Positions 61,874 through 64,000 of a stretch of 64,000 bases of DNA are shown here, one piece after another (position 1 is the stretch's first letter; each line of letters starts with the position of its first letter). The notes under the pieces are model-generated. The model had not been told where the DNA came from, did no database searches, and saw only the letters and a list, made by a program, of their open reading frames with translations. Made by a program: the position numbers and the translations under genes. Origin of the DNA: Humibacter ginsenosidimutans (GTDB lineage Bacteria; Actinomycetota; Actinomycetes; Actinomycetales; Microbacteriaceae); NCBI RefSeq assembly GCF_007859675.1, contig NZ_CP042305.1:248001-312000 (forward strand). Direction: 5' to 3'.

Positions 61874-62364
61874 CCGGCTCCCATCGTTCGTCGCAGCGAG
61901 CGGATGCCGTCGGCCGCCGCCCGCCTCGCGGCCTCCGTCGTGCCGCCGATGATGTCAGCCACCTCCTGGTATCGCAGCCCGCCGAGGTAGTGGTAGGTGA
62001 CCGCCTTGCGCTGGCGCTCCGGCAGCGTCGCGACGGCACGCACCACCTGGTCCGATTCCTCGCGCCACTCGGCGTCGAGCTCGGGCAGGCCCAGCGTGCT
62101 CGCCTCTTCGGGAACGTGCTCGACCGGAAGTGCATGGCGGCCCTTGGCGCGCAGCAGGTCGATGCACTTGCGGCGCGCGATCGTGACCAGCCACGCTTCG
62201 ACGTTCGCGTCGGGGGCGAGGCGCGGGTAGGCATCCATGGCGGAGAGGAAAGTCTCCGACCAGGCGTCATCCGCGTCGTGCACGGCGAGCATCGAGCGGC
62301 ACACGCGCAGCACGACGGTGCCGTGTGTGCGCACGACGGTCTCGAACGGCAGGGGCATCATCAC
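61870..62364 (-). CDS. ECF-type RNA polymerase sigma factor
   Basis: This 164-residue sigma factor has region 2 (VLRVCRSMLAVHDADDAWSE, then TFLSAMDAYPRL and WLVTIARRKCIDLLRAK) and region 4 (LPERQRKAVTYHYLGGLRYQEVADIIG). The start is the GTG at 62364 or the ATG at 62361. It is the first gene of a unit with ogt and alkA, with which it overlaps. No anti-sigma factor is seen, so its activity may be set by transcription or by an unlinked protein. Confidence 0.9.
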   Translation of the reverse strand: MMMPLPFETVVRTHGTVVLRVCRSMLAVHDADDAWSETFLSAMDAYPRLAPDANVEAWLVTIARRKCIDLLRAKGRHALPVEHVPEEASTLGLPELDAEWREESDQVVRAVATLPERQRKAVTYHYLGGLRYQEVADIIGGTTEAARRAAADGIRSLRRTMGAG

Positions 62365-62412
62365 ACGGTAGACGTTGCCCGCGACGAAAACGTGAGGTCG
62401 GCGGGTCGCCTC

Positions 62413-63441
62413 CTAGTCCGCGAGCAGCTCGCGCACGCGGGGGATGACCTTCGTGGCGTACAGCTCGATCGAGTGCATCAGCAGGTCGTGCGGCATCGGG
62501 CCGTTCGCGTACTTGAGGTCGAAACGATCGACGCCCAGCACCTTGATCGCCTCGGAGATGCGCTTGGCGACCGTCTCCGGCGAGCCGACGTACAGCGACC
62601 CGTGTCGCACCTCGCTGATGTACTGCTCCTTGCTCTGCGGCGCCCAGCCGCGCTCGCGCCCGATGCGGTCGGTGGATGCCTTCTGATACGGATACAGCTG
62701 CTCCATCGCCAGCTCGTCGGTGTCGGCGACGAACCCGGGGGAGTGCATCGCCAGCGGCATGGGCTCGCGCTCCAGCTGCTCCTGGGCGCGCTTGTACAGG
62801 TCCACGTACGGGGCGAAGCGCCCTGCGTTGCCGCCGATGATCGCCAGGGCCATGGGGATGCCGTAGCGCACCGACCGAATGACGCTCTCCGGGCTGCCGC
62901 CCACTCCGACCCACGCCTTGAGCCGGCCCGACTCCGTCTTCGGGTACACCTGCTGGTCCGTCAGAGGTGCTCGGACCGTGCCCACCCAGGTCACGGGGTC
63001 CTCCTCGCGGAGCAGGCTGAACAGTTCCAGCTTCTCCTCGAAGAGCTTCTCGTACTGCGACAGGTCGAATCCGAACAGCGGGAACGACTCGGTGAACGAG
63101 CCGCGTCCGACGGTGATCTCCGCGCGGCCGTTCGACACGGCATCCAGCGTCGCGAACCGTTCGTAGACGCGCACAGGGTCGTCGGAGCTGAGCACGGTCA
63201 CCGCGGTGCCCACCGTGATGTCCTTCGTGCGGGAGGCGATGGCCGACAGCACGATGTCGGGGGCGCTGATCGCGAAGTCGGCGCGATGGTGTTCGCCGAT
63301 CCCGAAGGCGTCGACGCCGAGCTCATCGGCGAGCACCGCCTCGTCGATGACGTTCCTGATGGTCTCGGCGGCCGGGCCCTGTGCGCCGTCCTCGCCGAGG
63401 GGAACGTCCCCGAAGGTGTCCAGTCCGAACTTCACGGCCAC
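62413..63441 (-). CDS. LLM class flavin-dependent oxidoreductase
   Basis: This 342-residue luciferase-like (F420- or FMN-dependent) oxidoreductase has the conserved regions FGIGEHHRADFAISAPDIVL, TKDITVGTAVTVLSSDDPVR and FATLDAVSNGRAEITVGRGS. The GTG at 63441 is chosen because GAGAGGGG lies 5 bases upstream; it gives VAVKFGLDTFGD. It lies 48 bases upstream of the sigma-factor gene's 5' end in tandem and is probably independent. The substrate is unknown. Confidence 0.92.
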   Translation of the reverse strand: MAVKFGLDTFGDVPLGEDGAQGPAAETIRNVIDEAVLADELGVDAFGIGEHHRADFAISAPDIVLSAIASRTKDITVGTAVTVLSSDDPVRVYERFATLDAVSNGRAEITVGRGSFTESFPLFGFDLSQYEKLFEEKLELFSLLREEDPVTWVGTVRAPLTDQQVYPKTESGRLKAWVGVGGSPESVIRSVRYGIPMALAIIGGNAGRFAPYVDLYKRAQEQLEREPMPLAMHSPGFVADTDELAMEQLYPYQKASTDRIGRERGWAPQSKEQYISEVRHGSLYVGSPETVAKRISEAIKVLGVDRFDLKYANGPMPHDLLMHSIELYATKVIPRVRELLAD

Positions 63442-63588
63442 AGCGGCCCCTCTCCATTTGTATGCGAATGCATGCATCGACAACGCGACGGACCTCTCCA
63501 TCATTCCCGGCCGACGCGAGACGAGCGAGGGATCGCGTCCGAGCGCAAGGGGTGGGCCCGAACCTTGTGCCGGCGTACCGTGGCGAAG

Positions 63589-64000
63589 ATGGAGCCACTC
63601 GACCTCGCGAAGAAGAAGGCGCATCGGGCGAGCAAGCAGACCCGCAAGCTCGCGAAATCGCTGCGCGACCACGACGAGCCGCAACCGCCGTCACCCGCGC
63701 AGGTCGCGCTGCGAGAGCGTGAGGCGAAGGCCGCGGCATCCGCACGCTACGGACGCATGCCGTGGGGTTACGTGCTCTCGCGCACCCTGCGCGAGTACGG
63801 GCGAGACGGATGCTCCGACCTCGCCGCCGGCCTCACCTACTTCTCCGTGCTGTCGGCTCTGCCCGCCCTCCTGGCGCTCGTCTCGGTCCTGGGTCTTCTG
63901 GGTGCGGGCGGCGAGGGGTCCAAGACCCTGCTCGATGTCGTGGATGCCGTCGCGCCGGAGCAGGTGCAACCCGCCCTGGCAGGTCTCGTGAACCAGCTCA
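63589..64000 (+). CDS. YihY/BrkB family membrane protein (3' end outside window)
   Basis: The open frame runs off the window end. The visible 137 residues have a Lys/Arg-rich N terminus and then a typical YihY/BrkB start: RTLREYGRDGCSDLAAGLTY, FSVLSALPALLALVSVLG as the first membrane helix, and LLDVVDAVAPEQVQPAL. It is an integral membrane protein of poorly known function, once misnamed RNase BN. A GTG at 63580, in frame, is an alternative start. It is divergent from the LLM oxidoreductase. Confidence 0.85.
   Translation, partial: MEPLDLAKKKAHRASKQTRKLAKSLRDHDEPQPPSPAQVALREREAKAAASARYGRMPWGYVLSRTLREYGRDGCSDLAAGLTYFSVLSALPALLALVSVLGLLGAGGEGSKTLLDVVDAVAPEQVQPALAGLVNQL

Overview
This window looks like an ordinary chromosomal segment of a high-GC actinobacterium, most likely of the family Microbacteriaceae. 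The signs are uniformly GC-rich coding sequence, many GTG starts, stop/start overlaps of the ATGA or GTGA type, several promoters that look leaderless, a DUF222/13E12 HNH endonuclease, actinobacterial operator types (DtxR-like, HAIR-like and PHO-box-like), and a very frequent GGATGCC heptamer on both strands. I see no rRNA, tRNA, CRISPR array, insertion sequence, prophage or conjugative module. No gap between genes exceeds about 290 bases; the largest lies just upstream of the kdp genes.

Layout. 1-8.7 kb: the 3' part of a carboxylesterase, the pntAB transhydrogenase, a TMEM175-type channel with an unknown partner, a RibD/DHFR-like reductase, a PEBP-like protein and an MFS exporter. 8.8-12.3 kb: an AAA+ (MoxR/Mg-chelatase-like) and VWA pair, the VWA gene carrying one extra base. 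12.3-18.6 kb: an EamA transporter, a phosphatase-superfamily enzyme and a LysR regulator; an HNH nuclease; a metallophosphoesterase; and a siderophore-interacting protein behind an iron box. 18.6-21.0 kb: a two-component system with a membrane protein. 21.2-29.4 kb: a complete kdpFABCDE potassium-uptake locus with two extra micro-ORFs and paired upstream palindromes. 29.4-36.1 kb: small regulator/enzyme units (MarR, NAD(P)-binding protein plus peroxiredoxin-like protein, esterase, Fic, ArsR-SRPBCC-VOC, GNAT). 36.2-42.5 kb: a ClpC-like ATPase behind a HAIR-like site, then a very large secreted nuclease/phytase-like fusion behind a PHO-box-like site. 42.6-50.7 kb: RidA, a kinase, HxlR, VOC, a lipoprotein pair, MerR-thioredoxin and a molybdopterin oxidoreductase. 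50.7-57.7 kb: a phosphonate uptake and degradation cluster. 57.8-64 kb: DNA-repair genes (LigD-type polymerase, ATP-dependent ligase, AlkA, Ogt, sigma factor), a luciferase-like oxidoreductase and the start of a YihY/BrkB membrane protein.

How the genes work together. The clearest theme is nutrient scavenging: potassium by Kdp, iron by the DtxR-boxed siderophore protein, phosphorus from extracellular DNA or phytate-like esters by the secreted fusion, and phosphonates by an ABC importer linked to an FAD amine oxidase and a PhnX-like hydrolase. The second theme is stress and DNA damage: HspR-type control of a Clp ATPase, a MerR-thioredoxin operon, and a sigma factor-Ogt-AlkA operon beside NHEJ-type polymerase and ligase genes. 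The best candidate for a less familiar system is the phosphonate cluster without a PhnW transaminase. Related cluster types have been noted in protein-family descriptions, so it is not wholly new, but its substrate is open. All function calls come from reading the sequence; no searches were run.
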